Shown piece by piece: positions 43,160 through 51,229 of a stretch of DNA of 64,000 bases. The DNA is from Rhizobacter terrae (GTDB taxonomy: Bacteria; Pseudomonadota; Gammaproteobacteria; Burkholderiales; Burkholderiaceae_C). Position numbers and translations under genes: made by a program. Position 1 is the stretch's first letter; every line of letters starts with the position of its first letter. Under the pieces are notes generated by a model. The model saw nothing but the letters and a program-made list of their open reading frames with translations, had not been told where the DNA came from and made no database searches. The stretch is taken from assembly GCF_003852895.1 (NCBI RefSeq), contig NZ_QUSW01000009.1:1-64000 (forward strand). The letters run 5' to 3'.

Positions 43160-44385
43160 GCCGGTTCTGCCCGAAGTTCGCGTGCGTACGGCTGGTCGAG
43201 CGCTTCGTCAGCCACGCTGCGAACGAAGTCGAGTTTGGAGTAGAGGTCCTGCTGGAACGGCACACCCAGCGACCTGAGCTGCGCACCGACGTGGCCGCAG
43301 AAGCTCTCGAAGTCAGCCTCCACGCCCCGGATTTCGGCGAAGGTGCGGGTGCGGCAGTACTCGATCTCGCACTGAGAGAATGCCGCACGCGAATCGAGCG
43401 TTCGGCAGACGTCCATGTAGATGCCGAAGATGTTGCCGGTCTGCAGCGACTCGAATTGCGCGTCGAAGCGCTTGCGGCGATAGGAAGGCAGGCGGCGCGT
43501 GCGTTCCGCGGTGAGCGTCGCGACGTGTGAGTCAATCTCCTGGAGCCGCAAGGTCTTCTCGACCCACAAGGATTCACGGCGAATTTCGCAGTTCTCCACG
43601 AACCACTTGCGCTTGACTGTCATCAGGCCGTCAGCCTGCGGGATGTAGGCGATGTAGCCGCTTTCGGCATTGCCTCCCAGCACTTCGAAGATGTGCTGCT
43701 CGTAGTCCCAGACCTGGATCTCGCGGTCCAGTTCGGGCACGAAGCCCGACTCGCCGCTGCCTGCGATGCCGGCATGCAGTGCGTGCAGCAAGGCCCAGGT
43801 GTCGGGGATGCCGGCAAAGGTGAACTTGCGTTCCATCTCGATCTCGGGGCGCCACTTCGTGTACCAGCACTCGTCGCCCAGGGCCGGCCGCAGGGTGTCC
43901 AGACGCTCGGCATGCCCTGGCGTCTGGCACCACAGCTGTTTCGCGAGGCCATCGCCCGTGGCCAGCGCCTCGTCCCTGTAGAGCACGAACATCGCTCCTG
44001 GCTCGCCTTGCTGGACGAGGTGGAAGAACGACATCCGGCCGTCGTCGCGCTCGACAGCGGCGATCGAAGGCATCCAGCGGGCACCGGTTGGCTTCAACCG
44101 GGCCAGGCCATCGAAGCGGCCGCAGAGCCAGTCGAAGAAGGTCCGGCTTTGCTGCCGCTGTGCGCCGCTGAAGCTGCGGAATTCGAAAGGGGGGGCACCG
44201 TCGAGCATCAACCGCTGGTCATCGATCCACAGGGCCACGGGCAGCAGGTCTCCCTGGCGCAGGTAGAGGCCGTTGGCACCGATTCGAAGTTCGCCGGCTG
44301 AGCATTCCAGCGCTGCGACGACACCCGGCGACTCCCCAGGAAAGGCTGAGCCCGGAACGTTGAGGCAGAGATGGACGCGCGTCAT
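43156..44385 (-). CDS. CYTH-like protein of unknown function
   Basis: The 409-residue protein has an N-terminal region of about 170 residues with no recognised family. A C-terminal region follows that begins DECWYTKWRPEIEMERKF. The triplet E183-x-E185-x-K187 is the ExExK hallmark of the CYTH (triphosphate tunnel) fold. Later, MTVKRKWF, RRESLWVEK and a C-terminal CEIEYCRTRTF fit the alternating charged strands of that fold. CYTH proteins bind triphosphates or long polyanions and include class IV adenylyl cyclase, thiamine triphosphatase and polyphosphate polymerases. The start ATG is preceded by AAGGAGG and overlaps the stop of the PEP-synthase-like gene. The reaction is not deducible; a nucleotide or triphosphate ligand is likely. 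Confidence 0.65.
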   Translation of the reverse strand: MTRVHLCLNVPGSAFPGESPGVVAALECSAGELRIGANGLYLRQGDLLPVALWIDDQRLMLDGAPPFEFRSFSGAQRQQSRTFFDWLCGRFDGLARLKPTGARWMPSIAAVERDDGRMSFFHLVQQGEPGAMFVLYRDEALATGDGLAKQLWCQTPGHAERLDTLRPALGDECWYTKWRPEIEMERKFTFAGIPDTWALLHALHAGIAGSGESGFVPELDREIQVWDYEQHIFEVLGGNAESGYIAYIPQADGLMTVKRKWFVENCEIRRESLWVEKTLRLQEIDSHVATLTAERTRRLPSYRRKRFDAQFESLQTGNIFGIYMDVCRTLDSRAAFSQCEIEYCRTRTFAEIRGVEADFESFCGHVGAQLRSLGVPFQQDLYSKLDFVRSVADEALDQPYARELRAEPA

Positions 44386-46322
44386 GCCATGGCCTCCTTG
44401 TGTTCTTCGCTCGTGGCTCCGATGACCACCGGCTCTCCTTGACGAGCCTGGCTGAACAGAGCGGCAGATTCAATGGCCGGCAATTGCCCTTCGCGCAACA
44501 GGATCGCCAGGTGGCAGAGCAAGGAGGACTGTTCGAACACGAAGCCGGCGGCGTAGGGGATGAGCGCGGCCAATGCCGCATACGGCCGGGGAGAAACGAT
44601 GATGGGGCGTTCGCCCTCGGCGCGTGCCTGGGCCAGCAGCTGCATCATCCGCGGGCCGAGGCTCTCGGCGCTGGGCAGATGGTTGATGGACACGGTGGCG
44701 GCGATGCTGATGTCTTCAAGCTCGCGGTCGCCAAGGACCAGCAGGGTCCGGCCGCGCGCATAGCCTGGCGACACGGTTCGCTGACCGTCACCACTGGGCT
44801 TCAGGTGCAAGGTGGCCACCTCGGAGAAGTCGATCAGGCGCAGGCGGCCGGCATCCAGCACCCATTCGAGTTGCACTTGGCCGAAACGGTCCACCGCGGC
44901 GGAGCTCACCTCGAACAATTGCAATCGCTGAGCCGCGGAGAACAGTGACGCAGCCGGTCCTGTCGCGTCGCATTGCCCGTCTTCGTCGATGTGAAAGCTG
45001 GTGGTCGATGCCGAGCCGCGATTCAAGGCCAGCAAGCCATCGGCCGAGTACTCGCAAAGCACCTGGCGCGGTTGGCCGGGCGGCGTCGCCAAGGGCTGCG
45101 TGATGATTCCAAACTCGCCTTTGATGTAATCGCGCAAAGTGAAGATGTTCAGTTCCGGCGTCAGAAGCTCAGAAAGGCGCGCAGGCAAGTCGCCGGCATC
45201 GAGAATCTGCTGCCGCACGCCGGCCGAAAAATCCAGCACGACGCGCCCGCCATGCAGTTGCGACAACAGCGATGCCGCCGCTTTCGGGTCGGCGAAGCCA
45301 TCCGCATTGGCGCGCACCAGGAGCGCCGAGCCGGCAGGGACGCCATGCTGCTGCGCCAGCAAGGCCAGCGGCCGGCGCTTGGACCGGAAATACTGCGCAA
45401 AGTCCGGCAGCGGCTTGAACGGCGCCAGCTCGTCGTCTCCGGCAAGGTAGAGCGCCACGGCATCGCAGCAGGCGGGGTGGTCGTCTCGCCGCTTCAGCGT
45501 GGTGATCGGCCTGGCCTGCAGCAGCCAGACCGTCTCAGCGTCAAAGGCCCATTCGATGTCCACCGGCTGGCCAAGCGCCGCCTCGGCCTGCTGCACCAGG
45601 CAGCGAATCGAATCCAGCATCGCTCGCTCTGCCAGGAGCGCCGGGCTGCCGCGAGGAACGCCGTCGCCGAGAACGGCGGTGCTCGCCCGAACCTCTCCGG
45701 AGACCAGCGCCTCACCGAGACCCGGCACGGCTTCGATCAGCATTCCGGCTTGCGCAGACACCGGGTCGTGGCTGAATGCGACGCCGGCCCATCGTGCCGC
45801 GACCATTTGCTGAACGATGACGGTCATGGACAAGGGAGACTCCAGCAGGCCGCAACGCAGGCGCTCCATCGCGGCGCGGCGCGAGAAGGATGATCTCCAC
45901 ACGCGCTCGATCGCGGCGCGCAGGGCCGGCAGGCCGCTCACGTGCAGCACCGTGTCGAACACGCCCGCAAAACTGTTGACGGTGCCGTCCTCGATGCTTG
46001 CGGAGGAACGCACCGCCAACTGCGCATCGGGCGCCAATCCGGCCGCCGCAAGCCACTCCAGCAGGACCTGGTCGGCCTCGGGATGCCATGCGAGCGGGGC
46101 GCAGGCATCGAGCTGGGCGAGGTCGCGGTCCAGGAATGCCGCCGCGGTGAAGTGGATGTTGTGCAGGATGGCCTGCGCCTCGGCCTGAATCGCCTCGGCG
46201 TTCAGCCAAAGCCGGGCGCGTTGCGCTTCCTGCAGCCCGAAGAAGGCCGGGATGGGCAACTGGCCTGACAAGGCCTGCAAGGTGGCGTATTTGCCGGATT
46301 TGCCGGACATGGCGGTCGGCAT
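44382..46322 (-). CDS. PEP synthase/Rph-like ATP-dependent phosphotransferase
   Basis: The protein of about 646 residues combines an ATP-grasp nucleotide-binding domain of the PEP-synthase/PPDK type with a C-terminal swivelling phosphohistidine domain. The ATP domain shows VRSSASIEDG followed by SFAGVFDTVL, and ends in WLLQARPITT. The C-terminal SSLLCHLAILLREGQLPAI corresponds to the TSHxAIVARExGxPAV motif, with the phospho-accepting His kept. There is no C-terminal PEP/pyruvate barrel, so it is nearer in plan to rifampicin phosphotransferase (Rph) and related enzymes that phosphorylate small molecules. Start choice is open: ATG 46322 is used, but a GTG at 46331 overlapping the previous stop would fit the pattern of this operon. 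The acceptor is unknown. Confidence 0.82.
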   Translation of the reverse strand: MPTAMSGKSGKYATLQALSGQLPIPAFFGLQEAQRARLWLNAEAIQAEAQAILHNIHFTAAAFLDRDLAQLDACAPLAWHPEADQVLLEWLAAAGLAPDAQLAVRSSASIEDGTVNSFAGVFDTVLHVSGLPALRAAIERVWRSSFSRRAAMERLRCGLLESPLSMTVIVQQMVAARWAGVAFSHDPVSAQAGMLIEAVPGLGEALVSGEVRASTAVLGDGVPRGSPALLAERAMLDSIRCLVQQAEAALGQPVDIEWAFDAETVWLLQARPITTLKRRDDHPACCDAVALYLAGDDELAPFKPLPDFAQYFRSKRRPLALLAQQHGVPAGSALLVRANADGFADPKAAASLLSQLHGGRVVLDFSAGVRQQILDAGDLPARLSELLTPELNIFTLRDYIKGEFGIITQPLATPPGQPRQVLCEYSADGLLALNRGSASTTSFHIDEDGQCDATGPAASLFSAAQRLQLFEVSSAAVDRFGQVQLEWVLDAGRLRLIDFSEVATLHLKPSGDGQRTVSPGYARGRTLLVLGDRELEDISIAATVSINHLPSAESLGPRMMQLLAQARAEGERPIIVSPRPYAALAALIPYAAGFVFEQSSLLCHLAILLREGQLPAIESAALFSQARQGEPVVIGATSEEHKEAMA

Positions 46323-46327
46323 CCGGT

Positions 46328-46930
46328 TCACACGCAACTCACGGCAGGCCCGCCCTCGGCGGCTTCCACCGGCACATCGGATTCAGGGGCAGGGGAGGCT
46401 GCCGCAGCCGGTCGTGCGTAGTCCATGTAGATGCGAGACGAGAACGCCTCCTTGGCCCCCTGGTACTTGCCGTCGTAGAGTCTGATGTCGCCCTGGACCT
46501 TCCAGAACATCATCTGTCCGATGTTCATGCCTGCGTAGAGCCGGATCCGGTTCACGGCCAGCAGCTGGATGGTCCAGCGGCCGATGAAGCCGATGTCGCC
46601 CAGCGAAGCCGACAGGTTGATGAACATGCCCAGCCGGGCGATGGACGAGCGTGCCGCATAGGTCGGCACGAACTTCGTGCTGCCCATGGTTTCGATGGTG
46701 CTGGCCAGGTAAAGGCGCATGGGCTCCAGCACGACGCCCTCCGGGCCGATGTGGAGGTCGGTGGTCCGCTTTTCTTCCTTGATGTCGATCACCCCTTCCT
46801 CGTACACCTTCATGTGCGAGTGCAGCCTGAAGTTGTAGCTGTTGGGGTTGACGTTCTGCGGAAGGAACGGTGCGATGACGATGTCGCCCGAACTCACCCG
46901 ATTGGTAATTTCCTCGCCGGTCAGAATCAT
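46328..46930 (-). CDS. dCTP deaminase-like protein with Gln at the catalytic Glu position
   Basis: The 200-residue protein belongs to the dCTP deaminase/dUTPase superfamily. It keeps the N-terminal MILTGEEI start, NPNSYNFRL, the nucleotide-binding ARSSIARLG (Arg94-Ser95-Ser96), and the trimer-core GDIGFIGRWTIQL. In true dCTP deaminase (E. coli Glu138) a glutamate follows in the T-[LI]-E-[LF] motif; here the position is Gln122, so deamination should be lost or weak. The C-terminal tail is extended and rich in Ala/Pro/Glu. It starts at ATG 46930, which overlaps the stop of its paralogue (ATGA). The pairing with a second, differently damaged paralogue suggests a mixed oligomer or a nucleotide-binding role. 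Confidence 0.8.
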   Translation of the reverse strand: MILTGEEITNRVSSGDIVIAPFLPQNVNPNSYNFRLHSHMKVYEEGVIDIKEEKRTTDLHIGPEGVVLEPMRLYLASTIETMGSTKFVPTYAARSSIARLGMFINLSASLGDIGFIGRWTIQLLAVNRIRLYAGMNIGQMMFWKVQGDIRLYDGKYQGAKEAFSSRIYMDYARPAAAASPAPESDVPVEAAEGGPAVSCV

Positions 46931-47445
46931 TTGGTGTCCATGATGATGCGTGAGGGAATGACGCCATCGGAACCCACGTAGCGGCCTCGATAGCTTTGTT
47001 CCTGGCCCAGGTTGGTCCAGAAGCAGACCTTGGCGATGCGCGCGCCGGCGTAGACACGCAGCGGTTGCGCAACGACGATTTCGAGCGTCCAGCAAATGAC
47101 GGCACCGGTGTGGCCCAGCGGCGCGCTGGTCTGGATGAACATGCCGCACGCTGCCGCCGACACGTTGGCATAGAGCTCACTGGCGAAGTTGACGCCGCCG
47201 ATGCGCTCCGCGGTGGTGCCAAGGTAGAACCTGTTGGGCTGCAGCACGAAGCCCTCTTCGGGAATCTGGTGCCGGCGCACCTCCAGGTTGGCGTGCGGGT
47301 CGATGTGGGTGGAGGTGTATTCCAGCAACTCGCTGCCCAGCCGGCAACCGTAGGAGTTCTGTTCCAGTTGGTCCTCGTGGAAAGGCTCGATGACGACCCT
47401 TCCCGACTTCACCATCAGGTGGATCTCGCTTCCGGTCAGCACCAT
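46927..47445 (-). CDS. dCTP deaminase-like protein lacking the RSS nucleotide motif
   Basis: The 172-residue protein is a paralogue of the following gene and aligns with it without gaps through the core. It begins MVLTGSEI, has QNSYGCRLGSEL, and carries the T-L-E-I motif with Glu122 at the catalytic place. The Arg-Ser-Ser motif that binds the triphosphate is replaced by Asn94-Val95-Ser96, within YANVSAAACG. It thus keeps the residue its partner has lost and has lost the motif its partner has kept. The ATG overlaps the end of the desaturase gene by ten bases. It is a cytoplasmic protein; the enzyme activity of each chain alone is doubtful. Confidence 0.8.
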   Translation of the reverse strand: MVLTGSEIHLMVKSGRVVIEPFHEDQLEQNSYGCRLGSELLEYTSTHIDPHANLEVRRHQIPEEGFVLQPNRFYLGTTAERIGGVNFASELYANVSAAACGMFIQTSAPLGHTGAVICWTLEIVVAQPLRVYAGARIAKVCFWTNLGQEQSYRGRYVGSDGVIPSRIIMDTK

Positions 47446-48407
47446 GGCGGCGCCTTTCTCATGGCGGCATCCGTGGGCGAGGGGAACAGCTCACGCAGCA
47501 GGCTGTGGTGTCCCAGGAAGTAACCCTGCGCCGGGTGCGCGGCCTGCGAATGTGGATAGGCGCGAGCCAGGCGCGAGGACAGTCGCGGCAGGTTGTAGCA
47601 AGGCACGGCGGGGCATGCGTGGTGCTCCCAATGCAGGTTGATGTGACAGGGCGCCCACACGAATTTCTCGACCAGTCCGGGGTGGATGCTGCGTGCATTG
47701 CTCTCCGCCGGGTGGTCCAGCCGGCCGCCGTGCTCTGCGATGCCGCGCACCCTCAGCAAGGCAGGAAGGAACAGCAAGATGGGAGCGATCCAGTAGACAA
47801 GGAAAGGCAGCCCGGCACCAAAGCCCCAGATCGCGGCTGCAACGCCAACCAGGAAAAGCGCGGCGAGGATCCGGTCGAAGCGGCTGCCTCGGGAGCTGCC
47901 AAAGAACAGTCCGATGATTCCGAAGTTGTTCGCCGACCGCAGCGTCGCCAGCGTGGTGAGGCCCGATACGTCGCGCAGCAGCAGGCGCAGGAAGGCCGCC
48001 CGCGAAGGCGGCAGCACCGAATCGGCTCGATCGGGGTCCTGCTCGCTGTTCAGGTGCCGATGGTGAAGCAAATGGTGCTTGCGATAGCGCGCGACGCTGA
48101 TGGTCATGGGGAAGGCCAACAGGAGATTGCCCAGCAGGTCGTTGAGCCAGCGGCGCCTGCTGATGAGCTGGTGGGCGGCGTCGTGCATCAGCACCAGCAG
48201 GGCGTGCTGGCGCGTGGCGATGACCATCATGGCGATCAGGGTGACGTACCAGAGGCGGAAGTGCTCCGCTGTCACGATGGCGGCCGCGCACACCAGCCAC
48301 TGCATCCCGATCTGGCGGGCACGTGCCCAGTGGCGAAGGGTCCTCAGGTCGTCCTGCAGCGACGGCTCGACGCGAAAGCGGCGATGAGCCTGGTGCTGCG
48401 TGGCCAT
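47436..48407 (-). CDS. Membrane fatty-acid desaturase/hydroxylase
   Basis: The 323-residue membrane protein has the three histidine clusters of the integral-membrane diiron desaturase family: HDAAH, HHLLHHRH and HINLHWEHH. It has about four membrane helices (around residues 35-75 and 185-225). Such enzymes desaturate or hydroxylate acyl chains or carotenoid-like substrates at the cytoplasmic face. The start at ATG 48407 is chosen for its ribosome site (GAGG six bases before); a GTG 12 bases upstream overlaps the previous stop and is an alternative. Encoded between a thioester-reductase-like enzyme and dCTP-deaminase-like proteins, it probably modifies the acyl part of the operon's product. 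Confidence 0.85.
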   Translation of the reverse strand: MATQHQAHRRFRVEPSLQDDLRTLRHWARARQIGMQWLVCAAAIVTAEHFRLWYVTLIAMMVIATRQHALLVLMHDAAHQLISRRRWLNDLLGNLLLAFPMTISVARYRKHHLLHHRHLNSEQDPDRADSVLPPSRAAFLRLLLRDVSGLTTLATLRSANNFGIIGLFFGSSRGSRFDRILAALFLVGVAAAIWGFGAGLPFLVYWIAPILLFLPALLRVRGIAEHGGRLDHPAESNARSIHPGLVEKFVWAPCHINLHWEHHACPAVPCYNLPRLSSRLARAYPHSQAAHPAQGYFLGHHSLLRELFPSPTDAAMRKAPPWC

Positions 48408-48415
48408 GCCGGACC

Positions 48416-49501
48416 TCACGCGGCTTCTCCCACGGTGCGCGGCCGCATGACGCGAGGGTGCCGATCCACCCAGTGGGCAATGGCCTTCGGCAGATAGTCG
48501 TGCGGGTCAGGCGCCGGGGTGCGCACGTTCAGCGGCGCACGCACCCGGTCGCTGCTTGCATAGGTGCCGTACACCTGCAGCAGCCGCTCGAAGTACCGGA
48601 AGTCCGAGGCAGAGATGCCCGGTGGCTGCCATGCGGCCAGCGAGCGTTTCAGGAAGCCCCATTGGCGATCGCGCAGGATGGGCACGGGCGGTGCGGATGG
48701 CTGGCCCTGCTCGCCGCGCGCGAGAGACAGTTGCCGTTCGATGAGCCTGACGGCCGCCTCGTAGCGGATGCGCGTGTTGCCGGCCGATGCCACGACCTCC
48801 GTGGGTTCTCCGCCCGAGCTCAGCCATTCGACCAGGCCAGCCAGTTCATGCACCACCCAGTCGACCGGCACGATGTCCAGCAGGCCGTCCTTGTTGCCGA
48901 CCAGAAAAGGAGGGTTGAAGGCGGCCATGAACTTGATGAGCGGGTACAGGCCGTTGAAGCGGGCGATCTCGCCGGTGCGGCTGTCGCCGACGACCAGGCT
49001 GCAGCTGAAGGTCGAGATCGGCATGCGAGCGCCGAATTCCTTGCGCAGGCTGATCTCGGCCAGGGCCTTGCTCTCCTCATACCCGTTGCGGTAGGTCCAG
49101 CCGTGGGTCTGGGTGTAGGCCGTGGAGACGTAGATCAACTGGGGCGCGATGGATGCCGCATGCAACAGGCGGCAAAAGTTGCGCGAGCCTTCCACGTTGA
49201 CTTGCACCATCTCGTCGCAGGGCTTGTCCCATGACACGTCTGCGGCGAGGTGGACACCGATCATGGCCCCTCCCGGCTGCAGGGCAGCCGCGGCCGCCTC
49301 CACGCCGCCGGTGTCGGCCAGGTCGGCCAACAAGGGAACGATGCGGCCGTGCATGGCCGGCTCCAGAGATTCCCGCAAGGCCTGCAGCGACTTCCCGGAG
49401 CGCAGCACGCAGGTGATGCGCAGGGCAGGGTGTGCCGCCAGCAGCGCACGAACGAGTGGGACGCCCAGCGTGCCTGTGGCGCCGCTCAGCAGCACATTCA
49501 T
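48416..49501 (-). CDS. Thioester reductase-like/extended SDR dehydrogenase
   Basis: The 361-residue protein is an extended short-chain dehydrogenase with the NAD(P)-binding motif GATGTLG at residues 7-13, VHLAADVSW, and the active-site pair in GYEESKALAE (YxxxK). The whole pattern, with SCSLVVGDSRTGE and a C-terminal part without transmembrane anchor, is closest to the NAD_binding_4 group of thioester reductases and fatty-acyl reductases, which reduce carrier- or CoA-bound acids to aldehydes or alcohols. The ATG overlaps the stop of the SRPBCC gene (ATGA). With the aminotransferase two genes upstream it could turn an acyl thioester into an aldehyde and then an amine. A sugar epimerase is a less likely reading. 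Confidence 0.78.
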   Translation of the reverse strand: MNVLLSGATGTLGVPLVRALLAAHPALRITCVLRSGKSLQALRESLEPAMHGRIVPLLADLADTGGVEAAAAALQPGGAMIGVHLAADVSWDKPCDEMVQVNVEGSRNFCRLLHAASIAPQLIYVSTAYTQTHGWTYRNGYEESKALAEISLRKEFGARMPISTFSCSLVVGDSRTGEIARFNGLYPLIKFMAAFNPPFLVGNKDGLLDIVPVDWVVHELAGLVEWLSSGGEPTEVVASAGNTRIRYEAAVRLIERQLSLARGEQGQPSAPPVPILRDRQWGFLKRSLAAWQPPGISASDFRYFERLLQVYGTYASSDRVRAPLNVRTPAPDPHDYLPKAIAHWVDRHPRVMRPRTVGEAA

Positions 49502-49962
49502 GTCGCGTCCCCTGCGGCAACCGCCGCCAGGACGCGTGAGCGAATCCCTTCGAGCATTTGCTTGCTGTTGGCGCGGATGGCGCGCTCTCCGATCGGGTGC
49601 AACACATCCGCCAGCGACGGGATGCCCAGATCGAAGGTGACATTCAGCTCGACCCGCAAGCTGCCGTCCGGCCCATCGTCCAGCAATTGCCACTGGCCGG
49701 TCCAGATCTCCAGGTCGCCGTCGGTCTGCTCGAACACGATTCGGTGATCGTCCGTCAGCACGTCGCGCTCGGTCCACGACAGTTCGCTTCCATTGAGCAG
49801 CACGCGCCAGTGGCTGATGATTTCCTGTGCGCAGCGGCGCTCGACCACCACCTCCAGCACGTCCTGCATGAACTGCGGGTAGCGCTCGAAGTCGCACAGG
49901 GCCTCCCAGACAAGGTGGCGATCGACCCGGCCCATGCTCAGCAGGGAATTGACGTCAGGCAT
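49498..49962 (-). CDS. SRPBCC (START-like, polyketide cyclase type) protein
   Basis: The 154-residue protein has the helix-grip pattern of the SRPBCC superfamily: VWEALCDFERYPQFMQDVLEVVVERR at the front, alternating strands SHWRVLLNGSELSWTERD and VELNVTFDLGIPSL, and a long C-terminal helix ending in RSRVLAAVAA. The DFERYPQFM block is typical of the Coq10/polyketide cyclase branch, which binds hydrophobic ligands or guides ring closure. The start is ATG 49962, eight bases inside the end of the aminotransferase gene. A longer frame is rejected as it overlaps that gene in another frame. In this operon it may carry or shape the lipid-like intermediate. Confidence 0.75.
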   Translation of the reverse strand: MPDVNSLLSMGRVDRHLVWEALCDFERYPQFMQDVLEVVVERRCAQEIISHWRVLLNGSELSWTERDVLTDDHRIVFEQTDGDLEIWTGQWQLLDDGPDGSLRVELNVTFDLGIPSLADVLHPIGERAIRANSKQMLEGIRSRVLAAVAAGDAT

Positions 49963-51229
49963 GTTCGGTGGTTCCGTCGGCAAGAATGGGAAGCGCGTTG
50001 ACGCTGTCGCAAAAGCGGTTGATGCCTTCCAGCAGGTCAACCTCGCTGATCGTCGCGGGGGGATACATGCGGATGACGCTGGGTGCGGTCAGGCAGAAGG
50101 CCAGCAGCAGTCGCCGCTTGGCGGCTTCGATGACCAGGTCCCCCGCGTGGCTCGTGGTCTTGAACTCGATCCCGAGCATCAGTCCGTCGCCACGGATCTC
50201 GGCGATGGCAGGATGGCCACCCAGGCGCGAGCCAATCTGCTCGCGGCAGAGTCGTCCGAGGCGGCACGCCTGCGGCAGGAAGTCTTCTGCGGTGACGATG
50301 TCGAGCACGGCATTGACGACCGAGCCGGCGATGGCACTGGCCGCGAACGAGGAGGCGTGCACCACCGGGTCGCGTGCGGCGGCGGCGAACTGCCGCGTGT
50401 CCACGAGTGCGGCGGCCACCGGAAAAATGCCACCGCCCAGCACCTTGCCGAGCAGCCGGATGTCGGCGGACACCGGGCAAAGCAGGCAGCCGGCGCGTCC
50501 CAGTCCGGTCTGGATCTCGTCAAGCACGAGGCGCACGCCATGCAACCGGGTCTGCGTCCGCAGGAATTCCAGGAACGAAAGGTTCACCGGGCGGATGCCG
50601 CCTTCCCCCTGGATCGGCTCGATGATCGCGGCGGCGAACTGCCCGCTCGCGAGTGCGTCCCGGACCGCCGGCAGGTCGCCCACGTCGACGAACGTCGCCT
50701 GGCCATCGGTCATCAATTCGGCATGGTGAACATAGCCGTGGCTCACGCTCAAGGCCCCAGCGGTGCGGCCGTGGTACGCATGGCGGAAGGCAAGGATGCG
50801 GCGCCGGCCGGTGGCGATGCGAGCCAGCTTCAGCGCGCACTCCACGGCCTCGGAGCCGCTGTTGGCGAAGATCACGTTGTCCATCGGAGAGCCCGCCATC
50901 TTCAGCAGGCGTTCCGCCGCGCGGACGATGGGTTCGTTGGACAGGATCTTGGTCGACAGGCCCACTTGCTGGATTTGCTCGCACACGGCGGCCACGACCT
51001 GCGGATGCCGATGACCCAGCAGGTGCACGCCGAACGATCCGAAATCCAGCCAGCGGGCGCCGCGGCTGTCCTCGACCCAGGCGCCAGAGGCACTGCATTC
51101 GGAACTGGCCAATCCTGCGACCTTGAGCATCAGGCCCTGCTGGCGTCCGAACACGCTGCCATATCGGTCGGCGAACGAACTCTTGGCCCGCGCCGCGGTG
51201 TTGTCGTCGACGATTGACGGCGTATTCAT
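49955..51229 (-). CDS. Class III PLP-dependent aminotransferase
   Basis: The 424-residue protein is a fold-type I, class III aminotransferase of the ornithine/acetylornithine/GABA type. Seen are the NSGSEAVECALKLAR phosphate-binding block, AYHGRTAGAL, IIEPIQGEGG, LDEIQTGLGR with Asp237 holding the pyridine nitrogen, and Lys262 in LLGKVLGGG for the Schiff base. All core residues are intact, so it should be active in the cytoplasm. Members move amino groups between omega-amines or amino acids and aldehydes or keto acids. The ATG overlaps the stop of the unknown 182-residue gene. Beside a thioester-reductase-like enzyme, amination of an aldehyde is the natural hypothesis. Confidence 0.92.
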   Translation of the reverse strand: MNTPSIVDDNTAARAKSSFADRYGSVFGRQQGLMLKVAGLASSECSASGAWVEDSRGARWLDFGSFGVHLLGHRHPQVVAAVCEQIQQVGLSTKILSNEPIVRAAERLLKMAGSPMDNVIFANSGSEAVECALKLARIATGRRRILAFRHAYHGRTAGALSVSHGYVHHAELMTDGQATFVDVGDLPAVRDALASGQFAAAIIEPIQGEGGIRPVNLSFLEFLRTQTRLHGVRLVLDEIQTGLGRAGCLLCPVSADIRLLGKVLGGGIFPVAAALVDTRQFAAAARDPVVHASSFAASAIAGSVVNAVLDIVTAEDFLPQACRLGRLCREQIGSRLGGHPAIAEIRGDGLMLGIEFKTTSHAGDLVIEAAKRRLLLAFCLTAPSVIRMYPPATISEVDLLEGINRFCDSVNALPILADGTTEHA

